A DNA stretch of 64,000 nucleotides, from NCBI GenBank assembly GCA_034359265.1, contig CP136890.1, positions 46,164,501 through 46,228,500 on the forward strand, given 5' to 3'. Made by a program: the position numbers and the translations under genes. This stretch comes from Canna indica (taxonomy: Eukaryota; Streptophyta; Magnoliopsida; Zingiberales; Cannaceae). The notes under the pieces are model-generated. The model was not told the DNA's origin, did no database searches, and saw nothing but the letters and a program-made list of their open reading frames with translations. Positions 31,714 through 43,064 of this stretch are shown here, in pieces (position 1 is the first letter of the stretch; every line of letters begins with the position of its first letter).

Positions 31714-34700
31714 CATAGCTTCATGGAACGTGCGAGGATTGAATTCCTCTTCACGTCGAGCTGCAGTGTGTAGCAGTATTAATTTGAATAATCTCAACTT
31801 AGTTTGGCTTCTTGAAACAAAGGTGAAGTGTAATAGAGCATCTCAAATTATTCAGTCTGTCACCGGAGGGTGGAAGTATTTTTTTAATCATAACTCAACA
31901 TCCAATGGTCGCATCTGCTTAGCTTGGGATCCTACAGTGATGGACTACCACATTATCTCGGAATCAGATCAGACTATCTTTGGTAAGTCTACGATGCTTT
32001 GCTCTGATATCTCATTTTTCTTCACTACGGTTTATGGGAGAAATGAAGAGCAGGATAGACGACGGATGTGGGATCAATTGAGTGGTCTCCGACCCTTAGT
32101 TGATGGTCCTTGGGTTGTCATGGGTGACTCCAACACCGTATTTAATTCTCTGGAGAAAGTAGGGGGGCGGCACTTTACTCCATCGGCAGCTCTTCAGATA
32201 GAAGATTACCTGGACACTTTAGAACTCTCCGATCTCAAATGGACAAGATGCAAATACACTTGTACTAACAACCAAATTGGCTCTAGCAGGATAATGTGCA
32301 AGTTGGATAGGGTGCTAGTGAATGCAGATTGGCTCTCTTGCTTAACCCTGAGGTAGTCTTCCATAGCCCTGCGATCTCTGATCACTCTCTTGCTTTGCTC
32401 CGTTGTCAGCAATCCAAGCGAAGGAAAGGCCCATTTAAGTTCTTCAATTAGTGGATTCATAAACCTGACTTTTTGAATGTAGTTAAAGAGGCTTGGTCTC
32501 AGCGTGTAATTTGCAAAGATGGGAGAAGGCCCATGCCTATGTTCTCCCTGGTTCAAAAATTTAAGCTTACCAAGCGATCCCTCAAACACTGGGCCTATAA
32601 AAATCACATTCGGGATACTTCAGAAAAGAGGAAATTAGTAGAGCATCTTGAAGTCCTGTAGACTAGGATTCAGCAGAGTCCACTTGACGACGCTCTGCAC
32701 ATGGAGGAAAGAGAACTGAGGGGGCGGCTACAGTCTTTTCTGAATGATGAAGAAGCAAGCCTGAAATAAAAATCTAGAATCTAATGGCTTAAACTTGGGG
32801 ATTCCAATTCAAAGTATTTCTACAAGGCCTTTAAGTAGAGATGCCACAAGAATGCTATTCACTCTATTATGAATGAGTTGGGACAGCGGGTGTACGGTGA
32901 TCAGGTGAACCAAGAAGCGGTGAATTTCTTTAATAATCTGTTCAATGCTCCCTTTGAACCTGTAGATTTCTCGGGACTCAAGATTCATAGAAGATTGAAG
33001 CAAGAAAACATTGAACTTTTGGGAAAACCAATCCATGTTCGAGAGATCCTAGAAGCTATTTGGCAATCCAGGAATTGACGGTTTTACCAAAGAATTCTTC
33101 GTGGCCACGTGGGAAATCATTGGGAAAGATGTCATTGGAGCTATCCAGAGTTTCTTTGATTCCAATTGCCTCCTTCAGGAAATTAACATCACTTCCATAA
33201 CACTAGTGGCCAAGAAGAAGCACCCTGATACCTTTGCATATTACCAGCCCATATCGGTATGTAAAATAATTTACCGATTTATCTCTAAAATCATTGCAAA
33301 CAGGTTGTAGAAGGTCCTTGGTGACTTCATTGGTCCCAACCAGCATGCTTTTCTGAAAGGCCACCTTATCCATGAAAACATTGCTCTTTGTCATGAGCTT
33401 ATGACAGGATATCACCTGCAGCGAGTTTCACCAAGAATAGCAGTCAAGATTGATCTTCATAAGGCCTACGATTCTGTCAGATGGGATTTCCTGCTTGAAC
33501 TGATGAGACAGTATGGTTTCCTTGGGATTATGGTTAGCTAGGTCAAAGCGTGCATCTCCAATCCCAATTTACTATAAACATGAATGGCACTAGTTGTGGA
33601 TTTTTTCAGAGTAGTAGAGATCTTCGTCAGGGATGTCCCATGGCTCCTTATCTGTTTATCCTTGCTATGCAGTACTTTTCGGACCTCTTGGATGATCAAG
33701 TTGCATCTGGACGGCTTACACCCCCACCATAGGTGCCTCACTCCACTTGTTACCCACCTGACTTTTGCTGATGATCTATTTTTATTTTCCAAGGTAGATA
33801 TTATGTCAGCCAGGGTGTTAAAGGACTACCTAGAACATTTTCATCAAGTATCAGCAACTTGAAATCCCATTTATACATCTCTGGCACATCCCCGGAGCCG
33901 AGGTCTTCATTGCTACGGTGTTGGACCATGCCCTTTTGTTCTCTACCAGTGCGATATTTGGGGATTCCTTTGCTATCGACTAGGCCATCATTCCAGGATT
34001 GCCAGCCCCTGATGGATAGCATTGCATCACAAATCAATGGATGGACTAGTAAATGTCTCTCTTTTGCAGGTCGCTTGGAGCTTATCAAATCTGTTCTGAT
34101 GGGGAAGATCTTGTATTGGTGCTCTTTTTTTTTCTCCCTCAACAGGTTATTATTCGTATTGAACAGCTCTTGGCCCTGTTCCTTTGGTCTGGCCGATCGC
34201 TCAAGTGTAACCAACGTATCGCCTGGTTGTCTGTTTGCAAACCAAAAGAAAAGGGTGGTTTGGGGCTGAGAAATATCAGGAAACTTAACCAGGCATGTAA
34301 GATGAGATACATATGGGCCATTGCATCTAAGAAGGACTCACTTTGGGTGAGGTGGATTCATAGCAACTACTTGAGGGAACACTCTATCTGGAATCGCCAA
34401 GTCCCGTCTGCACCTGCCTGGGTGACAAGAAGCATTTTCAATGTCAAATATCTTGCTCAACCATTCATCACTCATCGGATAGGAAATGGCTAAGGTACAA
34501 GGCTATGGAATGACCCATGGCACCCTAATGGGATTCTTTTCCACATTGTCAGGCGAACCCTTATAGCATCCCTGCTCTCTCTACTGATCTAGTATCTAAT
34601 ATTCTTTCTTTTGAAGGGTGGAACAAAGTTGGATTCCATCATTCGTGCTTATTCGACGCATGGCAAAACCTACACCAAGTTCGGCCACATGATATACATG

Positions 34701-35255
34701 GGTGTGATACTATTCTTTGGACAGCTTCCCCATCGGGCACTTTCAGCCTTAAGTCAATATACAACAAATTGACTTTCCACTGAACCTGATGTAGTTTGGC
34801 ATAGTTTGCTATGGTTTAAAGGCCATATACCTCGATTCTCCTTCATCTCATGGCTGGCTTTCTGGAGGAGGCTCCCAACATTTGACTGCATGCGTGGATG
34901 GGGTAAGCAATGGCCAAATATTTGTTACCTATGTAGAGAAGATAGCGAGAGCATAAATCATATCCTATTATGTTGCTCTTACTCTCAAAGGATCTGACTC
35001 AAGATACTTGGGGATGATGCCATACAGTGATACCTTATCGGACAGTATGCCATGACTTTTGCATCATTTTGTCGGCTCCTCTAATGCTAAAATATTGAGA
35101 AAGCTTCTTCTCACTCCATTCACCATCTGTGGAGAGAGCGGAATCGGCGTATGCATTAGGAAGGACAACTATCTTGGGAGGCCCTCGCCAAATATATCCT
35201 GGATGACACTATGCAGAAGAGGACTAGGGACACCACGGGGGATGCAGGAAACTGA
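31706..35255 (+). pseudogene. LINE-D ORF2, broken
   Basis: Endonuclease: SWNVRGLN (canonical Trp present), LLETKVK, VYGRN and MGDSNTVF (catalytic-site Phe to Ser next to Asp). RT: motif A KIDLHKAYDSVRWDF, motif B RDLRQGCPMAPYL (Gly to Asp), motif C TFADDLFLF. zf-RVT: CYLCREDSESINHILLCC near 34924. Damage: frameshift with loss near 32345; stops from CAG-to-TAG changes at 32449, 32659 and near 32833; a deletion of about 17 nt near 33070; a TAG at 33539-33541 (TGG in LINE-B). The frame ends AGN-stop at 35255 as in LINE-B. Confidence 0.9.
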
Positions 35256-35846
35256 TAAGTTGCGTCTTTTTATTTGTTCATGCATTGCTTGTTTGCGCCC
35301 TACCTATGAGATGTTGCATGTCCTGAGCTGTGGGACTCAGTGTTTTTATGCCCTTTGGTATGATTGAGCCTTTTATGTATTGTTTCTTGCTTGTCCCGGG
35401 CTGTGGGATGTGTCTTGTTTCTAATTTTGTACACTGTGACGCGCACCCCATCCACCCCCCCTACCCCCACGGAGACGACAAACTGATTGGCTATTGAGGA
35501 TCTACCGAGGATCCAAGCTTCATGATCTATCACCTTTATTGGTTTTTGCCTTTCCCGGGTTGTGGGACTTAGTGCTTATTGCATACTATTATTGTTGCGA
35601 GAACTGTGTTACTATGACTTGTGCGCCTTTCCCTGGCTGTGGGATGTTCCTCTTTTTTAGATGGCTACGATTTTATCGTAGCGAGACCATCACCTCTAGG
35701 TTTTGGGTCTCAACTGTGCCGATGGCAATGCCGAAGGTGAGATTCGCGACTCCTTTGCCCTAAAGTGATTGGCTATTGAACTTTTCATGTACACATCTTT
35801 TCCATTATTAATACAAATACACTTGCATTATTGCAAAAAAAAAAAA
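35256..35846 (+). other. LINE-D 3' UTR, mosaic, with poly-A
   Basis: 35256 to about 35436 matches the LINE-G/B type 3' UTR start (GCTGTGGGACTCAGTG and TGTCCCGGGCTGTGGGATG). A C-rich stretch follows (35443-35470). From about 35480 the sequence AAACTGATTGGCTATTGA is that of the LINE-F ORF2 end, followed by a LINE-A/F type 3' UTR with two more GCTGTGGGA motifs and GATGGCAATGCCGAAGGTGA near 35721. Ends with 12 A. Confidence 0.8.
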
Positions 35847-38800
35847 TCCGAACCAGGTTCCCAACATTCCAAACCAAGTTCTCAACTTTACGAACCAAAT
35901 GTCTAACTTTTCGAACCAAGTTCTCAACTTTTCGAACCAAATTCCCAACTTTCGGAATAAACTTCCCAACTTTCCAAATTCAGTTCCCAATTTTCCGAAC
36001 CAATTTTCCCATTTTCAGAACCAAGTTCCCAACTTTTGAACCAAGTTCCCAACTTTCCGAACCAAATTCCGAAATTTCAAAACCAACTTGTCAACTTTCT
36101 AAACCAAGATCCCAACTTTCGGAACTAAGTTTCCAACTTTTCGAACCAAGTTTCAACATTCCGAAGCAAGATCCCAACTTTCCGGACAAGGTTCCCAACT
36201 TTTGGAACCAATTTTCCAACTTTTAAAATCAAATTCTCAACTTTCGGAAGTTCCCAACTTTCAGAACCAAGTTCCTAACTTTCGAAACCAAATTACTAAC
36301 TTTCGGAACCAAGTTCCTAACTTTCGGAACCATGTTCTGAACTTTTTGAACCAAATTCCCAACATTTGGAATCAAGTTCCCAACTTTACACATAAAGTTT
36401 CCAACTTTCCGAACAAAGATCCTAACTTTCCGAACCAAGTCCCCAACTTTCCGAACCAAGTATCTAACTTCTCGAACCAAGTTCCTAACTTTCTGAACCA
36501 GGTTCGTACTTTTCGGAACCAAGTTCCCAATTTTCGGAACCAAGCTCCCAACTTTCGAAACCAAGTTCCCAACTTTCTGGACCAAGTTTCCAACTTTTCG
36601 AACCAAGTTTCCAACTTTCCGAACCAAGTTCCCAACTTTCGGAACAAGGTTCTCAACTTTCAGAACCAAGTTCCCATCTCTTGGAACTAAGTTCTCAACT
36701 TTCGGAACCAAGTTCTCAATTTTCAAAACCAAGTTTTCCAATTTTTGGAACCATATTCGGAACTTTACACATCAAGTTCCAAACTTCCCGAACCAAGATC
36801 TGGAAAGCTGAACCGAGTCCCCAACTTTCCGAAGCATCTCCCCAACTTTTTGAATCAAGTTCTCAACATTCCAACCCATGTTCCGAACTTTCGTAACCAA
36901 GTTCCCAACTTTCCGAATGAAGTTTGCAACTTTCCGAACCAAATTCCCAATTTTCTAAACCAAGTTCCCAACTTTCGGAACCAAGATCTCAATTTCCGAA
37001 CCAAGTTTCCAACTTTCCGAACCATGTTCCCAACTTTCGGAATCAAGTTCTCAACTTTCCGAACCAAGTTCCCAACTTTCTGAACCAAGTTCCCAACTTT
37101 TTGAACCAAATTCTCAACTTTCGGAACAAAGATCCCAAATTTCCGAACCAAGTTCTGAACTTTTCGAGCCAAATTCCCAACTTTTCGAACTAATTTCATA
37201 ACTTTTCGAATCAAATTCCCAACTTTCGGAACAAACTTCCCAACTTTCCGAACGAAGTTCCCAACATTCCGAACCAAATTCCTAACTTTCTGAACCAAGT
37301 TCCCACTTTTTGGAACAAAGTTCCCAACTATTGGAACCAACTTCGCAACTTTTCAAACCAAGTTCCAACTTTTTCAAACAAGATCCCAACTTTCCAAACA
37401 AGGTTCCCAACTTTCGGAACCAAGTTTTCAACTTTCGGAATAAAGTCCTAACTTTCAGAACCAAGTTCCGACCTTTTTAAACCAAATTCCCAACATTAGG
37501 AACCAAGGTCCCAATTTTTGGAACCAAGTTCACAACATTACACATCAAGACCACAACTTTCCGAACCAAGATCCCAACTTTCGGAACCAAGTTCCTAACT
37601 TTCCAAACCAGGTTCCTAATTTTCGGAACCAAGTTCCCAACTTTCTGAATCAAGTTCCCAACTTTCGAAACCAAGTTCTCAATTTTCGGAACCAAGTTCC
37701 CAACTTTCCAAACCAAGTTCCCAACTTTCGGAACCAAGTTTCCAACTTTCGGAACCAGGTTCTCAACTTTCGTAACTAGGTTTCCAACTTTTGGAAATAA
37801 GTTCCCAATTTTCGGAACCAAGTTGCCAACTTTACACATTAAGTTACCAACTATCAGAACCAAGATCTCAACTTTCCGGACGAAGTCCCCAACTTTCAAA
37901 AGCATGTTTCCAACTTTCCGAACGAAGTTCTCATCTTTCCAACCCATGTTCCAAACTTTCGTAACCAAGTTCCTAACTTTTCGAACGGAGTTTGCAACTT
38001 TTCGAAATAAGTTACCAACTTTCGGAACCAAGTTCTCAACTTTTCGAAACAAATTTCAAACTTTCCGAACCAAATTCTCCACTGTCGGAACTAAGTTCCC
38101 AACTTTCGGAATCAAGTTCTCAACTTTCGAAACTAAGTTTCTAGCTTTACACATCAAGTTCCCAACTTTGCGAACCGAGTCCCCAACATTCCGAAATAAG
38201 TTCCCAACTTTTAGAAAGAAGTTCCTAATTTTCCTAACTAGGTTCTCTATTTTTGAAACCAAGTTCCCATATTTTCGAACCAAGTTATCAACTTTCAGAA
38301 CGAAGTTTCCAACTTTCCAAACCAAGTTCTCAACTTTTTGAACTAAGTTTCCAACTTTCTGAAACAAGTTCCCAACTTTCGAAATCAAGTTTTCAACTTT
38401 TGGAATCAGGTTCACAACTTTCGGAACCAAGTTCCCAACTTCTATAACCAAGTTCTCAACTTTCGAAAACAAGTTCCCAACTTTCCAACACATGTTACGA
38501 ACTTTTGAAACCAAGTTCCCAACTTTCCAAATGAAGTTTGCAATTTTCTGAACCAAGTTAACCAACTTTCGAAACCAAGTTCTCAACTTTCCAACCCAAG
38601 TTCCCAACATTTCGAACAAAATTTCCCACTGTTGGAACCAACTTCCCAACTTTCCAAACGAAGTTCACAACTTTTCGAACCAAGATCCCAACTTTCCAAA
38701 CCAAGTTCTCAATTTTTGGAACCAAGTTTCCAACTTTCGGAACCAAGTTCTCAACTTTCGGAATCAAGTTCCCAACTTTTGGAACTAAGTTCCCAACTTT

Positions 38801-39699
38801 CGGAACCAAGTTCCAAACTTTCGCAACCAAGTTTCTAATTTTTGGAACTAAGTTCCCAATTTTTGGATCAAGTTCCCAACTTTACACATCAAGTTCCCAA
38901 CTTTCAAAACCAAGATCCCAACTTTCCGAACCGGGTCCCCAACTTTCCGAAGCATGTTCCCAACTTTCCGAACTAAGTACTTAGCTTTCCAATACATTTT
39001 CCGAACTTTCGTAACCAAGTTCGCAACTTTCCGAATGAAGTTTTTAACTTTCTGAACCAAGTTTCCAACTTTCTAAACCAAGTTCCCAACTTTCGAAACC
39101 AACTTCTCAACTTTCCGATCCAAGTTCCTAATTTTCCAAACCAAATTCCCGACTTTCGAAACCAAGTTTCCAACTTTCGGAACCAAGTTCTCAACTTTCC
39201 GACCCAAGTTCCCAATTTTCCAAACCAAATTCCCCACTGTCGGAACCAAGTACTCAACTTTCCAGACTAAGTTCTTAACTTTCCGAACCAAATTCTCAAC
39301 TTTTAAAACAAAGTTCCCAACTTTTCGAATCAAGCTCCCAAATTTCCGAACCAAGTTCCCAACTTTTCGAACCAATTTCCAAACTTCTGGAACAAAGTGC
39401 CCAACTTTCCAAAACAAACTCCCAAATTTTCGAACCAATTTCTCAACTTCTCGAGCCAAATTCTCAACTTTCGGAATAAAGTTTCCAAATTTCTGAATCA
39501 AGTTCCCAATCTTCGGAACCAACTTCCCAACTTTCGGAACCAAGTTTCCAACTTTCTAAACCAAGTTCTCATCTTTTTGAACCAAGATCCCAACTTTTCA
39601 AACTAAGTTCTCAACTTTCGGAATCAAGTCCATAATTTTTTGAACCAAATTCTCAACATTCGGAACCAAATTTCCAATTTTTGAAACCAAGTTCCCAAC

Positions 39700-41740
39700 T
39701 TTACACATCAAGATCCCAACTTTCTGAACCAAGTCCCTAACTTTACGAACCAAGTTCCCAACTTTCGAAACCAAGTTCTGAATTTTTCAAACCAAGTTGT
39801 CAACTTTCCGAACTAAGAACCCAACTTTTCGAACCAAGTCCCTAACTTTCCGAAGCATGTTCCCAACTTTCCTAACCAAGTTTTCAACTTTCCAACCCAT
39901 GTTCCCAACTTTCGGAACCAAATTCTCAACTTTCTGAACCGATTTTCTAACTTTTCGAATAGAGTTCCCAACTTTTCGAACAGAGTTCCCAACTTTCCAA
40001 ACCAAATTCTTAATTTTAGGAACAAAGTTCCCAACTTTCCGAACCAAGTTCCCAACTTTTCAAACCAAATTTCAAACTTTCGGAACAAAGTTCACAAATT
40101 TCCGAACCAAGTTCTCATCATTCCGAGAAAAATTCCCATCTTTCCATACTAAGTTCCTAACTTTTCGAATCAAATTTTTAATTTTCGGAACAAACTCCCC
40201 AACTTTTTGAACCATATTCCCAACTTTCGGAATAAAGTTTCCAACTTTCCGAACCAAGTTCTCAACTTTCTGAACCAAGTTCTCAACTTTCTGAACCAAG
40301 TTTCCAATTTTGAGAATCAAGTTCCCAACTTTTGCAACCAACTTTCATACTTTCCAAACCAAGTTCCAATTGTCCGACAAAGATCCCAACTTTTCAAACA
40401 AGGTTTCCAACTTTTGGAACCAAGTTTCCAACGTCGGAAACAAGTTCTCAACTTTCGGAACAGAGTTCCCAACATTCGGAACCAAGTTCACAACTTTTGG
40501 AACCAAGTTTCGAACTTTTTGAACCAAATTCCCAACATTGGAACCAATTTCTCAATTTTTGAAACCAAGTTCCCAACTTTCCGAACCAAGTTCACAACTT
40601 TCGGAACCAAGTTCCCAACTTTGCGAACTAAGTTTCCAACTTTCCGATCCAAGTTTCCAACTTTTGGAACCAAGTTCTCAACTTTCCAAACCAAGTTCCT
40701 AACTTTTGGAACCAGGTTCTCAACTTTCGGAACCAAGTTCCCAACTTTTGGAACTAAGTTCCTAATTTTTGAAACCAAGTTCCTAATTTTCGGAATAAAG
40801 TTCGCAACTTTTCGAACCAAGATCCCAACTTTTCAAACCAAGTTCTCAACTTTCGGAACCAAGTTCCCAACTTTCGGAAGCAAGTCCCGAACTTTTCGAA
40901 CCAAATTATCAACATTCGCGACCAAATTCCCAACTTTACACATCAAGATCCCAACGTTCCGAACCAAGTCCCCAACTTTACGAACCAAGTTCCCAACTTT
41001 CCAAACCAAGTTCCGAATTTTTCAAACCAAGTTCTCAACTTTCCGAACTAAGATCCCAACTTTCCGAACTAAGTCCCTAACTTTCCGAAGCATGTTCCCA
41101 ACTTTCCGAACCAAGTTCTCAAATTTCCAACCCATGTTCTCAACTTTTGGAACCAAATTCTCTACTTTTCGAACTAAGTTCCTAACTTTTCGAACAGAGT
41201 TCCCAACTTTCCAAACCAAATTCTTAATTTTCGAAACAAAGTTCCAAACTTTCCGAACCAAGGTCCCAAATTTCCGAACCAAGTTCCCAACTTTTCGAAC
41301 CAAATTTCAAACTTTCGGAACAAAGTTCTCATCTTTCTGAACCAAGTTCCCAAATTTTTGAACCAAGTTCTCATCATTCCGAACAAAATTCCCATCTTTC
41401 CATACTAAGTTCCTAACTTTTCGAATCAAATTCCCAACTTTCGGAACAAACTCCCCAACTTTTCGAGCCAACTTCCCAACTTTCTGAACTATATTCCCAA
41501 CTTTCGGAATAAAGTTTCCAACTTTCCGAACCAAGTTCCCAACTTTCTGAACCAAGATCCCAATTTTGAGAATCAAGTTCCCAACTTTTGGAACCAACTT
41601 TCATACATTCCAAACCAAGTTCCAACCGTCCGAACAAAGATCCCAACTTTTCGAACCAGGTTTCCAACTTTCAGAACCAAGTTTCTAACTTCGGAAATAA
41701 GTTCTCAACTTTCGGAAAAGAGTTCCCAACTTTCAGAAGC
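39700..41740. repeat. 1.25-kb tandem higher-order duplication
   Basis: The stretch from 39703 (ACACATCAAGATCCC) through GTTCTCATCATTCCGA (40111) to about 40480 recurs from 40938 through 41367 to about 41740, with offsets of 1234 to 1256. Shared rare monomers include CATCTTTCCATACTAAG and AACCAACTTTCATAC. Confidence 0.82.
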
Positions 41741-42550
41741 AAGTTCCCAACTTTCGAAACCACGTTTCCAACTTTCTAAACCAGGTTATCAATTTTCGGA
41801 ACCAGGTTTTCACCTTTCGAAACCAAGTTCCCAACTTTTGGAACCATGTTCCCAACTTTCGGAACCAAGTTCTCAACTTTACACATCAGGTTCCCAACTT
41901 TCCTAATGAAGTCCCAAACTTTCTGAACCAAGATCCGAACTTTCGGAACCAAGTTACCAACTTTTTGAACCAAATTCCCAACATTCAGAACCAAGTTCCC
42001 AACTTTCCGAACCAAGATCCCAACTTTTCGAACAAAGTCCCCAACTTTCTGAACCAAGTTCCCAACTTTCCGAACCAAGTTCCTAACTTTCTGAACCAGG
42101 TTCCTAATTTTTGTAACCAAGTTCCCAACTTTCCGAACCAAGTTCCAAACTTTCGGAACCAAGTTTCCAGCTTTCGGAACTAGGTTCTCAACTTTCGGAA
42201 TCAAGTTCCAAACTTTTGGAACTAAGTTTCCAACTTTACACATCAAGTTCTCAACTTTCTGAAACAAGATCTCAACTTTCCGAACCAAGTTCTCAACTTT
42301 CCAACCCATGTTCCGAACTTTCGTAACCAAGTTCCTCAACTTTACGAATGAAGTTTGCAACTTTTTGAACCAAGTTACCAACTTTTGGAACCAAGTTCTC
42401 AACTTTCGAACCAAGTTCCCAACTTTCCAAACCAAATTCCCCACTGTCCGAACAAAGTTCTCAACTTTCAAAACCAAGTTCTCAACTTTCGGGACCAAGT
42501 TCCCAACTTTCGGAACCAAATTTCTAACTTTCGGAACCAGGTTCTCAACT

Positions 42551-42564
42551 TTCGGAACCAAGTT
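42551..42564. repeat. LINE-G target-site duplication, left
   Basis: TTCGGAACCAAGTT matches TTCGAAACCAAGTT at 49477-49490 except one base. Because the target is satellite, chance similarity cannot be fully excluded. Confidence 0.6.
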
Positions 42565-43064
42565 TTTTTTTTTGCAACAAGGCACTTTGTATTAATACTG
42601 AAGAAAACGTGTACATGTAAAGTTCAGTAACCAATCACCCTAGGACAAAAGAGTCGTGAACCTCACCTTCGGCATAGCCATCAGCAAGGTCGAGACCCAA
42701 AACTTAGGGTTGATGGTCCCACTACGATACAAACGTAGCAATCTAAAAAGAAAGACATCCCACAGCCCAAAAAAGGCACACAAGTCATGATGACCTAAAC
42801 CTCACAAACTGAAACAAGTAATAAGCAATAAGTCCCACAGCCCGGGAAAGGCTCACAATCATACCGACACGTCTATTAACATAGAAATAGGAATAAGCAC
42901 TAAGTCCCACAGCCCGAAAAAGACAATAACCAAGAGAAAATGATAGGCTTGGCTCAAATCAAGGGTCATAAAAACACTGAATCCCACAGCCCGGGACAAG
43001 CAACATCTCATGTAAGAAAAATAATAGAAATAGAAGTGCATGAATAAACGAAAGACGCAGCATA
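42565..43064 (-). other. LINE-G 3' UTR and poly-A (reverse)
   Basis: On the minus strand it has four GCTGTGGGA motifs (plus-strand TCCCACAGC near 42757, 42833, 42906 and 42983; spacing about 75), then CCTTGCTGATGGCTATGCC (near 42685) continuing GAAGGTGAGG, the CCTAGGGTGATTGG motif, and TGCCTTGTTGC plus A tail. Confidence 0.87.

Larger units (their letters stand above)
31311..35846 (+). mobile_element. LINE-D, 5'-truncated LINE in the satellite
   Basis: Begins inside ORF1 just after the zinc knuckle (KWVPKK equivalent of LINE-B) and runs through ORF2 to an A tail at 35835-35846, with satellite on both sides. ORF2 and the first part of the 3' UTR are closest to LINE-B/G, but from about 35467 on the sequence is closest to LINE-A/F, so the copy looks mosaic. 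Confidence 0.92.
35847..42564. repeat. 21-bp satellite, block 5 (6.7 kb)
   Basis: About 320 monomers in the same orientation. Rich in the ACACATC variant: near 36387, 36775, 37539, 37833, 38149, 38884, 39703, 40938, 41881 and 42238. Holds the longest open frame of the array (40207-41340, 377 codons), which follows from the 21-bp period and is not proposed as a gene. Confidence 0.95.

Noticed and set aside
40207..41340. 377-codon open frame of heptad repeats (TKFPTFG type), and similar long frames on both strands
   Set aside because: All six frames of the 21-bp consensus lack stops, and several frames stay open over the same bases. Absence of stops is therefore no sign of selection.
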